64,000 nucleotides of DNA from Flavobacterium weaverense (GTDB taxonomy: Bacteria; Bacteroidota; Bacteroidia; Flavobacteriales; Flavobacteriaceae): the NCBI RefSeq assembly GCF_003688495.1, contig NZ_REFH01000010.1:372001-436000 (forward strand), in the 5' to 3' direction. Positions within the stretch are counted from its first letter, which is position 1, and every line of letters begins with the position of its first letter. Positions 16,899 through 26,839 of the stretch are shown piece after piece. Under the pieces are notes generated by a model, which searched no databases, was not told where the DNA came from, and saw only the letters and a list, made by a program, of their open reading frames with translations. Position numbers and translations under genes: made by a program.

Positions 16899-18419
16899 AT
16901 GATTTCGAACTTTATTAATAACGGAAATTGCCAAGAGGTAAATGAATTTTACAGTAAACTGTTTGAGGAAATTCCTGATTTAATATTTGAATTTGTGATC
17001 ACTCCTGACAACACCTACCTGTTTCCTTTAGTAAGTAAATCAGTAAATGAGCTTTTCGAATTATCCTCTAATAATTTTAATGATAGTGATAAATTTCTTG
17101 TCTACGAAAGAATATTTGAAGCGGATCGAATTCCATTTTTTGATTCTTTGGTAGAAGCAAAACGTAAACTTGAAAGATGGGAATATGAATTCCGTGTATC
17201 ACTTCCTAAAAAAGGGATGCGATGGTTAAAAGTTTCATCAAAACCGGAGCTTTATCCTGATGGGAACATTGCCTTTTACGGAAGAATTTCTGATGTGACA
17301 GAAATCAAGAAGCAACAGTTACAGGTGAAAATTTCTGAAGAACGCTTTAAGTTTGCTTTGGAAGCATCAACTGCTGGTGTTTGGGATTGGGATGTCGTCA
17401 ACAATACCGTTTTCTATTCTTCACAATCAATGAAAATTTTAGAGCAAGCTTCATTGGATGTTTTTGATACTCCTGAACGATGGGATCAAATTGTACATGA
17501 AGATGATTTAAAAAAATATTACTCAGATATTGAAGAGCATTTTGCTAATAAAACTCCTTATTACGAAAACCAGCATCGAGTATTAACATCGAGCGGAAAT
17601 TACAAATGGATTTTAGATAGAGGTAAAGTTATTGAGCGTGATGATAATGGGAAACCACTGCGCGTAATTGGAACTCATACTGATATATCTGCTCAGAAAG
17701 AAAGAGAGTTGGAATTAGTAAAAACAATGGAATTATACAGTAAACAAAATAGCAGACTTTTAAATTTTTCGCACATAGTTTCTCATAATTTAAATACGCA
17801 AGCTGGAAATATTCAATCTATACTAGATTTTATAGAAGCTGATGATGATTCAGAGAGTACTAAAGAAATGCTGTTTGATTTGCGAACTGTTTCGAATGAT
17901 TTGAATGAAACAATCGAAAATTTGACGCAGCTTGTGCTGATTCAAAGTAATTCTAATATTCCAATCAAATCTCTAAATTTAAAACATTATTTAAATAAGA
18001 CTTTAGATTTGATAAAGAATGTCAAAAACTATGATCAAGTAACCATCATAAATGATATCGATTCAGAAACCTATGTAGATTTTAATCCGGCGTATTTAGA
18101 GAGCGTATTACTAAACTTTACGACAAACGCTATTAAGTATTCCTGTGTTGAACGTGGCGTGAGTATTAAATATTCATTTTCGATCGAAGATGGTAAAAAA
18201 ACATTGTCAATTTCTGATAATGGCCTTGGAATAGATTTAGAAAAGCATGGTAGCTCACTTTTCGGAATGTATAAAACGTTTCACAAACACGATGATGCTA
18301 GAGGATTAGGTTTACATCTTACAAAGAATCAAATCGAATCGATGAATGGTACTGTCGCTGTTGAAAGTGAAGTAGGCGTAGGTTCAACCTTTAAAGTAGT
18401 GTTTAAAGACATCTTATAG
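16899..18419 (+). CDS. PAS-domain sensor histidine kinase
   Basis: A 506-residue cytosolic kinase without membrane segments. Two PAS domains (about 15-140 and 150-275, the second with a PAC motif near GTHTDISAQK) are followed by a helical dimerisation segment whose likely phospho-His lies in SHIVSHNLNTQAGNIQS, and a HATPase domain with NFTTNAIKYS, DNGLGIDLE and GLGLHLTKNQIE. The SHNLN box is typical of the Flavobacteriia group of such kinases. No response regulator lies beside it, so it is an orphan kinase with unknown input and partner. Confidence 0.9.
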   Translation: MISNFINNGNCQEVNEFYSKLFEEIPDLIFEFVITPDNTYLFPLVSKSVNELFELSSNNFNDSDKFLVYERIFEADRIPFFDSLVEAKRKLERWEYEFRVSLPKKGMRWLKVSSKPELYPDGNIAFYGRISDVTEIKKQQLQVKISEERFKFALEASTAGVWDWDVVNNTVFYSSQSMKILEQASLDVFDTPERWDQIVHEDDLKKYYSDIEEHFANKTPYYENQHRVLTSSGNYKWILDRGKVIERDDNGKPLRVIGTHTDISAQKERELELVKTMELYSKQNSRLLNFSHIVSHNLNTQAGNIQSILDFIEADDDSESTKEMLFDLRTVSNDLNETIENLTQLVLIQSNSNIPIKSLNLKHYLNKTLDLIKNVKNYDQVTIINDIDSETYVDFNPAYLESVLLNFTTNAIKYSCVERGVSIKYSFSIEDGKKTLSISDNGLGIDLEKHGSSLFGMYKTFHKHDDARGLGLHLTKNQIESMNGTVAVESEVGVGSTFKVVFKDIL

Positions 18420-18488
18420 GAATCATAGTAATTATTCTGCATCGTAAATTTAAGTACAAGAAACGCCTTCTAATAATAAAGCAAAAAA

Positions 18489-18517
18489 AAACTTCTCAGC
18501 AATGAGAAGTTTTTTTT
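18489..18517. terminator. Bidirectional terminator between the kinase gene and rny
   Basis: ACTTCTCA and TGAGAAGT form a stem with a GCAA loop, flanked by runs of A on the left and T on the right, so it works for both convergent transcripts. Confidence 0.9.
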
Positions 18518-18535
18518 AAAACTATTTTGTAATTT

Positions 18536-20098
18536 TTATTTAGCGATATTAACTGCTCTCGTTTCACGAATAACAGTAACTTTTACTTGCCCAGGATAAG
18601 TCATTTCTGTTTGGATTTTTTGAGAGATGTCAAATGATAGGGAAGCAGCATTTTCATCTGATACTTTCTCACTTTCTACAATAACACGTAATTCTCTACC
18701 TGCTTGAATAGCATAGGCATTCTTAACTCCGTTAAACCCGTAAGCAACTTCTTCAAGGTCTTTAAGACGTTGAATGTAAGAATCTAATACTTGTCTTCTA
18801 GCTCCAGGTCGCGCGCCTGAAATAGCATCACAAACTTGTACGATAGGAGATAATAAAGATTTCATTTCTATCTCATCGTGGTGCGCTCCAATAGCGTTAC
18901 AAACTTCTTCTTTTTCACCAAATTTTTCAGCCCATTGCATACCTAACAATGCATGAGGTAAATCACTTTCAGCATCTGGTACTTTTCCGATATCGTGTAA
19001 TAAACCTGCTCTTTTAGCTAATTTTACATTTAAGCCAAGCTCAGCAGCCATAATTCCACACAGTTTTGAAACTTCACGAGAGTGTTGTAGTAAATTCTGT
19101 CCATAAGACGAACGGTATTTCATACGACCTACTACTTTAATCAATTCAGGATGTAATCCATGTATTCCTAGATCGATAACAGTACGTTTACCAACTTCAA
19201 TAATTTCGTCATCAATTTGTTTAGCAGTTTTAGCAACTACTTCTTCAATACGTGCAGGGTGAATACGACCATCAGTAACTAATTTATGTAAGGCTAAACG
19301 AGCGATTTCTCTTCGTACTGGATCAAAACAAGAAAGGATAATTGCTTCAGGTGTGTCATCTACAATAATTTCTACCCCTGTAGCAGCTTCAAGCGCGCGT
19401 ATATTTCTACCTTCACGACCAATGATTCTACCTTTTACATCATCCGATTCAATGTTAAATACAGATACACAGTTTTCAACTGCTTCTTCTGTTCCAACTC
19501 TCTGTATCGTATTGATAATGATTTTCTTTGCTTCTTGCTGAGCTGTTAGCTTAGCTTCTTCAATCGTGTCTTGTATGTGTGCCATTGCAGAACTTTTAGC
19601 TTCTGCTTTTAGCCCGTCTACCAACTGATTTTTAGCTTCCTCTGCAGATAATCCTGAGATTACTTCTAACTGTTGTAATTGGCTTTTATGTAAACGGTCA
19701 ACTTCTGATTGTTTCTTGTCTAAACTTTCAATCTTAGTGCTGTATTCTAAAGTTTTAGATTCAAAATCATCATTCACTTTTTTAGCCTTCGATAATTCAT
19801 TTGAAATTTGAGATTCTTTATCTCGAACTCTTTTTTCTATTTCAGCAACTTTCTTATCACGTGATAAAATCACTTGTTCATGTTCTGATTTTAATTCGAT
19901 AAATTTTTCTTTTGCTTGAAGAATTTTATCTTTTTTTATGTTTTCTGCTTCGAGATTAGCATCTTTCAAAATTGAAGCTGCTTCTTTCTTAGAATTTTTT
20001 ATTAAGTTAGAAATATTGCTTTTTTCTATTAATTTGGCTATCCCAAAACCCGCTGCAATACCTATAATACCTGAGATTACGATCGTTAATATGTCCAT
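18536..20098 (-). CDS. rny: Ribonuclease Y
   Basis: A 520-residue endoribonuclease that starts mRNA decay at the membrane. An N-terminal transmembrane helix ([18 protein letters not shown]) anchors it; a long coiled coil follows (about 30-190), then a KH domain with [19 protein letters not shown] and an HD domain with [11 protein letters not shown] carrying the metal ligands. Length and order are standard. It starts only 21 bp after the U-tract of the 6S RNA-like gene, leaving no room for a separate promoter between them. Confidence 0.96.
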   Translation of the reverse strand: MDILTIVISGIIGIAAGFGIAKLIEKSNISNLIKNSKKEAASILKDANLEAENIKKDKILQAKEKFIELKSEHEQVILSRDKKVAEIEKRVRDKESQISNELSKAKKVNDDFESKTLEYSTKIESLDKKQSEVDRLHKSQLQQLEVISGLSAEEAKNQLVDGLKAEAKSSAMAHIQDTIEEAKLTAQQEAKKIIINTIQRVGTEEAVENCVSVFNIESDDVKGRIIGREGRNIRALEAATGVEIIVDDTPEAIILSCFDPVRREIARLALHKLVTDGRIHPARIEEVVAKTAKQIDDEIIEVGKRTVIDLGIHGLHPELIKVVGRMKYRSSYGQNLLQHSREVSKLCGIMAAELGLNVKLAKRAGLLHDIGKVPDAESDLPHALLGMQWAEKFGEKEEVCNAIGAHHDEIEMKSLLSPIVQVCDAISGARPGARRQVLDSYIQRLKDLEEVAYGFNGVKNAYAIQAGRELRVIVESEKVSDENAASLSFDISQKIQTEMTYPGQVKVTVIRETRAVNIAK

Positions 20099-20118
20099 GT
20101 TTGTTAAAATTTATATAT

Positions 20119-20280
20119 AAAAAAAGCCTACATTAATTGCTTGAATAAACTCGAAAAGACAAGTTTTGAGCTAACTCACTGTTCAAGTTTCCTCGCCGAA
20201 GCGTGGCATGCTTTAGTAGTGATGATTTGCTCATTCTAAATTGTTAGTGTTGAGTTTACCAATTGTGAACTAATGTAGGC
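20119..20280 (-). ncRNA. ssrS: 6S RNA-like gene
   Basis: The minus-strand sequence folds into the 6S architecture. A 10-bp closing stem joins GCCUACAUUA (5' end at 20280) to UAAUGUAGGC, followed by seven U. Inside, UAAACUC (20252-20258) pairs with GAGUUUA (20146-20152), then comes an internal bubble, UGAGC/GCUCA, and an apical stem with a UUCG tetraloop (20191-20206). The place directly downstream of zapA on the same strand is also that of ssrS in other bacteria. 6S RNA binds the housekeeping RNA polymerase by mimicking an open promoter. No TAnnTTTG box is visible just upstream, so it may be processed from the zapA transcript. Confidence 0.78.
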
Positions 20281-20306
20281 AGTATCTTAGTTTTTGTAAA
20301 GAACGT

Positions 20307-20600
20307 TTATTTGTCGAGATATTGATCTAAAACAGCATTGATTTTTTTAATTCTCTCGATGGTTGCTTCACCGTCAATAGCATTATCAATTTGTTTTTGT
20401 TCTGTTTGCGAAGCAAATTGTAGGGCACACATCGCCAATACATCTTGTTTATCACGTACGGCGTAATTTTCTTCAAATTGCTTAATCATTTTATCAATTT
20501 TTTTAGAAGCGCTTCTAAGCCCTTCTTCTTGAGAGGGATCTACCGTTAAAGGATAAACCCGGTCTGCTATCGATATTTTAATTTTAAGCTTTTCGTCCAT
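20307..20600 (-). CDS. zapA: Cell division protein ZapA
   Basis: A 97-residue FtsZ-ring stabiliser. The N-terminal head KLKIKISIADRVYPLTVDP is followed by the helical segment GLRSASKKIDKMIKQFEENY and a C-terminal coiled coil (MCALQFASQTEQKQ and beyond), as in other ZapA proteins, which bundle FtsZ filaments as tetramers. It lies 8 bp behind the coiled-coil gene and 26 bp before the 6S RNA-like gene on the same strand, so the three probably share one promoter. Confidence 0.93.
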   Translation of the reverse strand: MDEKLKIKISIADRVYPLTVDPSQEEGLRSASKKIDKMIKQFEENYAVRDKQDVLAMCALQFASQTEQKQIDNAIDGEATIERIKKINAVLDQYLDK

Positions 20601-20608
20601 ATCTTATC

Positions 20609-20899
20609 TTAATCTGATAGTTGTGCTATACAATAATCTATTTCGCGAATTAATGAATTTATTTTAAGCTTTGTATCTCTTTTATTATCGTCACTGCCTA
20701 ATAATGAACTGGCTATTTTGAGTGTTTCATACTGTGATTTCAATGACTGAATCTCTTCAGATTGAGTTTGTATTATCGATGCAGTATTTATTAATTCACT
20801 TTTTAAATCTTGATTATTTTTCTCTAAACTTTTCATTTTAATGAAAAGTTTTTCGACTTTATTTTCAAGAGTATCAATAATTTCTGCAATTACACTCAT
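20609..20899 (-). CDS. Small coiled-coil protein upstream of zapA
   Basis: A 96-residue protein that is almost entirely heptad-rich helix (LENKVEKLFIKMKSLEKNN and so on), acidic and without a signal peptide. I do not recognise a named family. Its position in front of zapA and its coiled-coil character make a ZapB-like role in the division ring a reasonable guess, but sequence identity to ZapB is not evident. It is the first gene of a transcript with a well-formed promoter. Confidence 0.75.
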   Translation of the reverse strand: MSVIAEIIDTLENKVEKLFIKMKSLEKNNQDLKSELINTASIIQTQSEEIQSLKSQYETLKIASSLLGSDDNKRDTKLKINSLIREIDYCIAQLSD

Positions 20900-20927
20900 T
20901 ATATATCTTATTCATTACATAATCATA

Positions 20928-20957
20928 CAAAGTTAGTATTCCTTTTTAATTTTGCAA
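20928..20957 (-). promoter_or_regulatory. Promoter of the coiled-coil/zapA/6S transcript
   Basis: Minus-strand TTG, exactly 19 nt, TAACTTTG, ending 29 bp before the start codon at 20899: a full match to the Bacteroidota consensus. Confidence 0.8.
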
Positions 20958-21074
20958 TATTTTATTATTTTTTTTGTCTTAATTTAGATAATTATCAGTA
21001 GCGCAAATAGTTATAAACATTTTTTTTTACTGCAATTCTGATTAGTTTTTTTATCTTAGCAAAAATGTAAAACA

Positions 21075-22772
21075 ATGAAATTTTCAGTACTTTTTTTATT
21101 TTTTAGCTTCTCAGTTTTTGCTCAGGTCGAATATCCAAAAGATTACTTTAGATCGCCTTTAGATATCCCAATGCAATTGTCTGGAAACTTTGGGGAATTG
21201 AGACCCAATCATTTTCACGCTGGTTTCGATTTAAAAACGCAGCAAAGAGAAGGTTTAAATGTCTATGCTGTAGCAGATGGATATGTTTCCCGAATTAAAA
21301 TTTCAACTTTTGGTAACGGCAAGGCGATTTACATCAATCATCCCAATGGATATACTTCGGTGTACGGTCATTTAAAAACGGCTAATGGTGATATAGAAAA
21401 GTATATTAAGAATACACATTATAAGGAAAAGAGTTTTGAGATTGAAATGTTTTTCAAACCAGATGAGATGACTGTAAAAAAGGGTCAGATTATTGGATTT
21501 TCAGGTAATACTGGATCATCTGAAGGTCCACATCTTCACTTTGAATTTAGGGATTCAAAAACGGAGTATGTTATCAATCCGATGCTTTTTGGTTATGATA
21601 AATTTATAAAGGATACCAAGAAACCTACTGTTTCTGGTGTTTACGTTTATCCTCTTAATGCTAAAACAACAGTAAACCGAGCGAAGCGACCATTAATGCT
21701 TAATCTCTCTTTGCAAAAAGATGGTACCTATCTTTCTGAAAAGGTGGTTTCTAATGGAGCGATTGGTTTTGGTGTTTCAACTTATGATACTGACGATGTT
21801 TCGTTCAATAACAACGGAGTTTATAAAGTGCAGTCGTTTTTCAACGGAAAACCTAATTTTGGTTATGACTTTAATACGTACTCTTTTGACGAAATGCGTT
21901 ACATCAATGCTCTAGTAGATTATTCGAGATATAAAAAATTACAACAGCGTGTTCAGAAACTGTACATGAAAACCCCATATAATTTAAGTATTATTAAAGC
22001 AGATAGTAATAATGGAGTTTTGCAAGTTTCACCAAATGTTACATCGCTTTATCGTATAGAAGTTTCAGATTTTTTTGGTAACAAAAGAACTATTTCTATT
22101 CCCATTCAATATGACCTGTTAACTACTATTATAGGTTCAGAACCTGTTCAGTCTAATTATTTTATTAAAGCGAACAAAGACAGCAATTTTGCACTTGGCA
22201 ATATGTCCGTATTTTTCCCTGCGGGAACTTTCTACGAAGATTTCGAATTTAACTTTGCAATTAAGAATGATACCTTGGTTCTTCACGATGATACTGTTCC
22301 AGCTCATTCTAATTTTACGATTACTATTGAAGATTTAAAATCTACAGAAGCTCAGAAAGAGAAAATGTTTATTGGAAGAATTGACGGTAAGAAGATAAAC
22401 TATAACTCGACGTATAGAAAAGGAAATACGTTTAACACTAAGTCTAGAATTTTAGGAAACTATGCTTTAGTAAGCGATAATATAGCGCCTAGAATAAGTA
22501 TTGCCACTCCTGTCGAAGGAAAGTGGATTAGCTCTCAAAAAACAATTCAAGTTTCTATATCCGATGAATTGTCTGGTATAAAATCGTATAATGGATATTT
22601 AAATGGAAAATGGATTCTTATGGAATACGATAATAAAACAAGAAAACTAACTCATTTTTTTGAAGACGGAATTGTTGCTGATGGAGCTAACGAATTAAAA
22701 GTTGTAGTAACTGACAATGTAGGAAATTCAACTACCTTTGAGACTCGTTTTTTTAGAAATCACAAAAAGTAA
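21075..22772 (+). CDS. M23-family metallopeptidase, exported
   Basis: A 565-residue exported peptidase. After the signal peptide (MKFSVLFLFFSFSVFAQ) comes the LytM/M23 domain with zinc ligands in HFHAGFDLK (about residue 47) and HLHFEFRD (about 156), including the GxYxS-like core YTSVYGHLK. The remaining 380 residues are beta-rich and end in an Ig-like segment. M23 enzymes cut peptide cross-links in peptidoglycan. It precedes a TonB-dependent receptor gene by 6 bp on the same strand, so both are probably co-transcribed; the reason for the pairing is not evident. Confidence 0.9.
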   Translation: MKFSVLFLFFSFSVFAQVEYPKDYFRSPLDIPMQLSGNFGELRPNHFHAGFDLKTQQREGLNVYAVADGYVSRIKISTFGNGKAIYINHPNGYTSVYGHLKTANGDIEKYIKNTHYKEKSFEIEMFFKPDEMTVKKGQIIGFSGNTGSSEGPHLHFEFRDSKTEYVINPMLFGYDKFIKDTKKPTVSGVYVYPLNAKTTVNRAKRPLMLNLSLQKDGTYLSEKVVSNGAIGFGVSTYDTDDVSFNNNGVYKVQSFFNGKPNFGYDFNTYSFDEMRYINALVDYSRYKKLQQRVQKLYMKTPYNLSIIKADSNNGVLQVSPNVTSLYRIEVSDFFGNKRTISIPIQYDLLTTIIGSEPVQSNYFIKANKDSNFALGNMSVFFPAGTFYEDFEFNFAIKNDTLVLHDDTVPAHSNFTITIEDLKSTEAQKEKMFIGRIDGKKINYNSTYRKGNTFNTKSRILGNYALVSDNIAPRISIATPVEGKWISSQKTIQVSISDELSGIKSYNGYLNGKWILMEYDNKTRKLTHFFEDGIVADGANELKVVVTDNVGNSTTFETRFFRNHKK

Positions 22773-22778
22773 TATCAT

Positions 22779-25247
22779 TTGAGTGCAATCAAATTCTTTT
22801 CTGTATATGTTTTATTCCTGTTGAGTTTGAATTTGTCGGCTCAGACTGCTCGAATTAAAGGTGTTATTTTAGATAAAAATAGCGAGCCGGTAGAAAACGT
22901 AAATGTTTCGTATCTCAATATGGCAACGCAATCTAATAAAAACGGCTTTTATGATTTAAAGGTCCCTGCAAATCAAAAAATAACTCTAGTTTTTACGCAT
23001 GTTTCTTTGAAAAAGATTTCCGTTAGTTTTGTTTTAAGTGCTAATGAAAACAAGGAATTTAATCCCGTTATGAGTGATCAACAAGAACAAATGGGAGAAG
23101 TAATTGTTTCATCAAATAATAAAAAAGTGGTTACTGGTGTAACGACCATAGAGCCTGAAATGATGCGCAAAATCCCAGGTGCGAATGCAGGAATCGAAAA
23201 TATTTTAAAAACACTGCCGGGAGTAAATTCAAATAATGAATTGAGTACACAATATGCCGTACGTGGTGGTAACTATGATGAAAATCTGGTTTATGTTAAT
23301 GAAATTGAGGTTTATCGTCCCTTTTTAATTCGTTCTGGGCAACAAGAAGGTCTTAGTTTTACAAATACTGATTTAGTTCAAAATGTAGATTTCTCAGCTG
23401 GAGGTTTCCAAGCCAAGTTTGGAGATAAATTATCTTCCGTTTTGGACATAACGTATAGAAAGCCGACAAATTTTGGAGCAGGGATAGAAGCGAGTTTTCT
23501 TGGCGGAAGCCTGTATGTAGATGCCGTTTCTAAAGATAAAAAATGGTCTGCTGTCACTGGTGCTCGTTATCGCAACAACAGTCTTTTAGTTAAAAGTCAA
23601 GAAACACAAACGAATTTTACGCCTTCGTTTGCAGATATTCAAACGAATATAAATTACACTGCTTCACCCAAATGGCAATGGAGTTTTTTAGGTAATATTT
23701 CACAAAACAAATACCAATACCGACCTTTAACACGACAGACTCGGTTTGGAACTATAGATAACCCGATGCTGCTAACTGTTTTTTACGAAGGACAAGAAAA
23801 AGATAAGTACGATACTTATTTTGGAGCATTAAAAACAACATTTAACGCAACAGATAATTTTACTTTAAAGTTCATAGGTTCGATATTTCACACTTTGGAA
23901 CAAGAGTATTTTGATATTTTTGCACAGTACCGAATTGGCGAAGTGGATTCTAGTATTGGGTCGCAAAATTTTGGAGATGTTGCGTATACAAGCGGAATAG
24001 GATCACAATTGAATCATGCTCGAAATGACTTAGACGCATTAATTGTCAATACGGAGATTAAAGGATTTCATGACTGGAAGGAAAGTCAATTAGAGTGGGG
24101 AATTAAATACACTCGAGAGTCGATCAGAGATCGAATTATAGAATGGGAGGTAATTGATTCGGCTGGATTTTCAGTAAATCCACCAATTCTTAATTTGCCT
24201 AAAAATGATCAACCTTATAATCCATATGTTGGTCCTCTTTTACCATATCAAAATGTGCGAGCAACTAATTTTAATTCGATCAATAGATTTTCAGGTTATT
24301 TTCAATGGAGTTTGAAATCTACTGTTGGTTCAACTGAAGTTTCGTATAATGCAGGAATTCGTGCACACAACTGGGAAGTTCAAGGGGAAACTCTGCAAGG
24401 GAAGTCACAAACTACCTTCAGCCCAAGAGCACAATTTGCAGTAAAACCAAATTGGGAAAAAGATATGGTTTTTAGAATATCGGGAGGATTATATCATCAG
24501 CCGCCATTTTATAGAGAGTTACGAAATGCAGAAGCGGTCGTTCAACCAGATACTAAAGCACAACAATCAGTACATTTTGTTGTTGGTAATGATTATAGTT
24601 TTAAGATGTGGACTCGTCCATTTAAATTAGTATCTGAAATTTATTATAAGTCACTCACTGACGTAAATACGTACACTATTGATAACGTTCGCATTCGCTA
24701 TGCAGCTAATAATAATGCAAAAGCATATGCACAGGGATTAGATGTTAGACTTAATGGCGAATTTGTTCCTGGAACTGAATCATGGATAAGTTTTGGTTAT
24801 TTAAAGACAGAGGAAAACAGTAATGAAAAAGGATATGTTTCACGACCTACTGATCAACGCTTGAAATTTGGGTTGTTGTTTCAAGATTATATGCCAAATA
24901 TTCCAAGCTTGAAATTGTACTTGAATTTGGTTTACAACACAGGATTGCCAGGTGGTTCACCATCGTATGCAGATTCTTATTTGTACCAAAACCGATTGAA
25001 TGATTATCGTCGTGTGGACGTTGGATTTTTTAAGGTGCTTATTGATAGTAAAATGGGAAAAAGAAAGAGTGATTGGTTAAATAATTTTAAAGAACTGGCA
25101 GTGGGATTAGAAATATTTAATCTATTTAATAACCAAAATGCAATTACAAATACGTGGGTGAGAGATGTTTATTCGAAAAATCAATATGCAATTCCTAATT
25201 ATATGACCACGCGTGTTTTTAATGTGAAATTAACGGCTAAATTGTAG
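22779..25247 (+). CDS. TonB-dependent receptor with carboxypeptidase-regulatory-like domain
   Basis: An 822-residue outer-membrane transporter. A signal peptide (FFSVYVLFLLSLNLSAQ) leads into a CarboxypepD_reg-like sandwich (about 25-105; IKGVILDKNSEPVENVNVSY), a plug domain (about 120-225; TLPGVNSNNELSTQYAVRGG) and a long beta barrel ending in VFNVKLTAKL. The substrate is unknown; there is no SusD partner, so it is not a typical glycan-uptake pair. The only start that preserves the signal peptide is TTG at 22779, 6 bp after the M23 gene stop, which suggests translational coupling. Confidence 0.9.
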   Translation: MSAIKFFSVYVLFLLSLNLSAQTARIKGVILDKNSEPVENVNVSYLNMATQSNKNGFYDLKVPANQKITLVFTHVSLKKISVSFVLSANENKEFNPVMSDQQEQMGEVIVSSNNKKVVTGVTTIEPEMMRKIPGANAGIENILKTLPGVNSNNELSTQYAVRGGNYDENLVYVNEIEVYRPFLIRSGQQEGLSFTNTDLVQNVDFSAGGFQAKFGDKLSSVLDITYRKPTNFGAGIEASFLGGSLYVDAVSKDKKWSAVTGARYRNNSLLVKSQETQTNFTPSFADIQTNINYTASPKWQWSFLGNISQNKYQYRPLTRQTRFGTIDNPMLLTVFYEGQEKDKYDTYFGALKTTFNATDNFTLKFIGSIFHTLEQEYFDIFAQYRIGEVDSSIGSQNFGDVAYTSGIGSQLNHARNDLDALIVNTEIKGFHDWKESQLEWGIKYTRESIRDRIIEWEVIDSAGFSVNPPILNLPKNDQPYNPYVGPLLPYQNVRATNFNSINRFSGYFQWSLKSTVGSTEVSYNAGIRAHNWEVQGETLQGKSQTTFSPRAQFAVKPNWEKDMVFRISGGLYHQPPFYRELRNAEAVVQPDTKAQQSVHFVVGNDYSFKMWTRPFKLVSEIYYKSLTDVNTYTIDNVRIRYAANNNAKAYAQGLDVRLNGEFVPGTESWISFGYLKTEENSNEKGYVSRPTDQRLKFGLLFQDYMPNIPSLKLYLNLVYNTGLPGGSPSYADSYLYQNRLNDYRRVDVGFFKVLIDSKMGKRKSDWLNNFKELAVGLEIFNLFNNQNAITNTWVRDVYSKNQYAIPNYMTTRVFNVKLTAKL

Positions 25248-25337
25248 TCAAGCAAAATCTCAGTTTTAAAGAGATTTTCAGGTTTATTGAATTCGTTAAA
25301 TCAGCGCTAATAACGGTTACCGTTTTTTAAAAATGCT

Positions 25338-25345
25338 TACATTTG
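25338..25345 (+). promoter_or_regulatory. -7 box of the lipoprotein gene
   Basis: TACATTTG 20 bp before the ATG at 25366; no clear -33 TTG. Confidence 0.5.
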
Positions 25346-25365
25346 AATTTTAATAGTATTACAAT

Positions 25366-26088
25366 ATGAAAAAACTACATATAACACTCATAGGAATTAC
25401 AGTTTTGCTTTTTAGTAGTTGCAAAGAAGAAGTTGAAAAACCAAAAGTAACTTATGATCAAACAATTAAGACAAAAGAATCTATAAGAGCTGATTCTTCG
25501 CAAATACAAATTGCTGATTTACCTATTCAAATGGATGGAACGGATTATTTATTGCATCCTGTAGCTGACTTAAGTATTCGTGAAAAAGGAATTAAGGCGC
25601 GTTATGGCTCTTCAAATGTGAATGATTTAAGTTTTACTATTTCTAATTATGGTGAGTTTGAAATAACAGGTTATTTGCAGAATATAAAGTTTCAAAAAAT
25701 TGATTCGGATTCAATTCATAAATTAACTGACAAACCAGTTTTAATACAAACAGCTACTTATTTAAAGTCGGTTGCTGATCGAACGAACAGTCAAGTCATG
25801 GTTTACACCATGTTTGATATGGATACTAATAAAGATGGAAGATTAGATACAAGTGATATCAAAGCTCTGTATTTAAGCGAAATTAGTGGCGATAGATTTA
25901 CCAAGATTTCAACTGATTATCAAGAGTTAATCGACTGGAAATTGATTACTTCTAGAAATCGATTATATTACAGAACTGTTGAGGATACGAATAAAAACGG
26001 CGAATTTGATAAGAAGGATGCTGTCAATTATTATTATATCGACTTGTCAAATAAAGAATGGAAGATAATTAGTTACGAACCCGTTTAA
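25366..26088 (+). CDS. Lipoprotein with EF-hand/dockerin-like loops
   Basis: A 240-residue lipoprotein: a short hydrophobic signal ends in LLFSSCKEE, with Cys at about residue 19 as lipidation site. The C-terminal half holds two calcium-loop-like motifs, DMDTNKDGRLDTSD and EDTNKNGEFDKKD, spaced about 65 residues apart, which resemble EF-hand or dockerin loops. It is not a known enzyme to me. It stands alone between the receptor gene and a convergent DUF2971 gene, so function cannot be inferred beyond a periplasmic, metal-binding surface role. Confidence 0.75.
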   Translation: MKKLHITLIGITVLLFSSCKEEVEKPKVTYDQTIKTKESIRADSSQIQIADLPIQMDGTDYLLHPVADLSIREKGIKARYGSSNVNDLSFTISNYGEFEITGYLQNIKFQKIDSDSIHKLTDKPVLIQTATYLKSVADRTNSQVMVYTMFDMDTNKDGRLDTSDIKALYLSEISGDRFTKISTDYQELIDWKLITSRNRLYYRTVEDTNKNGEFDKKDAVNYYYIDLSNKEWKIISYEPV

Positions 26089-26097
26089 GCTCTATTC

Positions 26098-26799
26098 TTA
26101 AATTAAAATATCACTTTCTAAATCTGATTTTTCGATTGTGAAATCGAAGTCAAGCTTTTTTACTAATTGGATAACTAAATTTTTATACCAATTCTCTGAT
26201 TTTGGATGAATGTATATTTTTTCGATTAGCTCATCAATGTTTACATTTATTTTAAGTCCTTCATTAATTTTTATTGCGCTATCGCCAATGTCTGTAATGA
26301 TGCGGACTTCACCTTCATATTGAAAACTTTTTCGTTTGAATAAGAAAGGAAAGAACATATCATCAAATGGAATGTGTTCTTTTTTGTAATCAATATAATT
26401 TACTTCGCCTATATATTGCTTAAAATTTGCTTCTTGAGCAAGGGATTTTTGCAATCTTCCTATTGTGGATTGAATAGCTAATCCTTCACTATTTTGAGTG
26501 AATATTTGCCACATAGCAAACGATTCATATTCATTAATGTGCCAACTGCTAATAGCCACTTTTTCTCGATGACTTTTATAAAACTTTAAGAACCCAGGAT
26601 TATCGATGGAAAGTTTTTTAATTTCTTCAAAAGTAGGTTCGCTAAAAGTTCCCTCGTACTGATCTTCAAATTTATCCGATCGAGACATAAATAGCTTTTG
26701 CGACATCAATAAATCCAAAAATTTTGACAGATCAAGGTACTTCCATATAATAGTATTGGGATCCTCAGGTAGTTTTATGTTTGGATTATGAATGTACAT
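26098..26799 (-). CDS. DUF2971-like protein
   Basis: A 233-residue soluble protein with features of the DUF2971 family: WKYLDLSKFLDLLMSQKLFM at the start, SRSDKFEDQYEG, AISSWHINEYESFAMWQIF in the middle and EGEVRII toward the end. The family is widespread in bacteria and phage-related regions and has no known activity. It converges on the lipoprotein gene with only 9 bp between them, and lies 40 bp downstream of the ABC exporter gene on the same strand. Confidence 0.72.
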   Translation of the reverse strand: MYIHNPNIKLPEDPNTIIWKYLDLSKFLDLLMSQKLFMSRSDKFEDQYEGTFSEPTFEEIKKLSIDNPGFLKFYKSHREKVAISSWHINEYESFAMWQIFTQNSEGLAIQSTIGRLQKSLAQEANFKQYIGEVNYIDYKKEHIPFDDMFFPFLFKRKSFQYEGEVRIITDIGDSAIKINEGLKINVNIDELIEKIYIHPKSENWYKNLVIQLVKKLDFDFTIEKSDLESDILI

Positions 26800-26839
26800 T
26801 TCAATCTGTTTTTATAAAAGGTGCTTTACCAGTAAGTTA

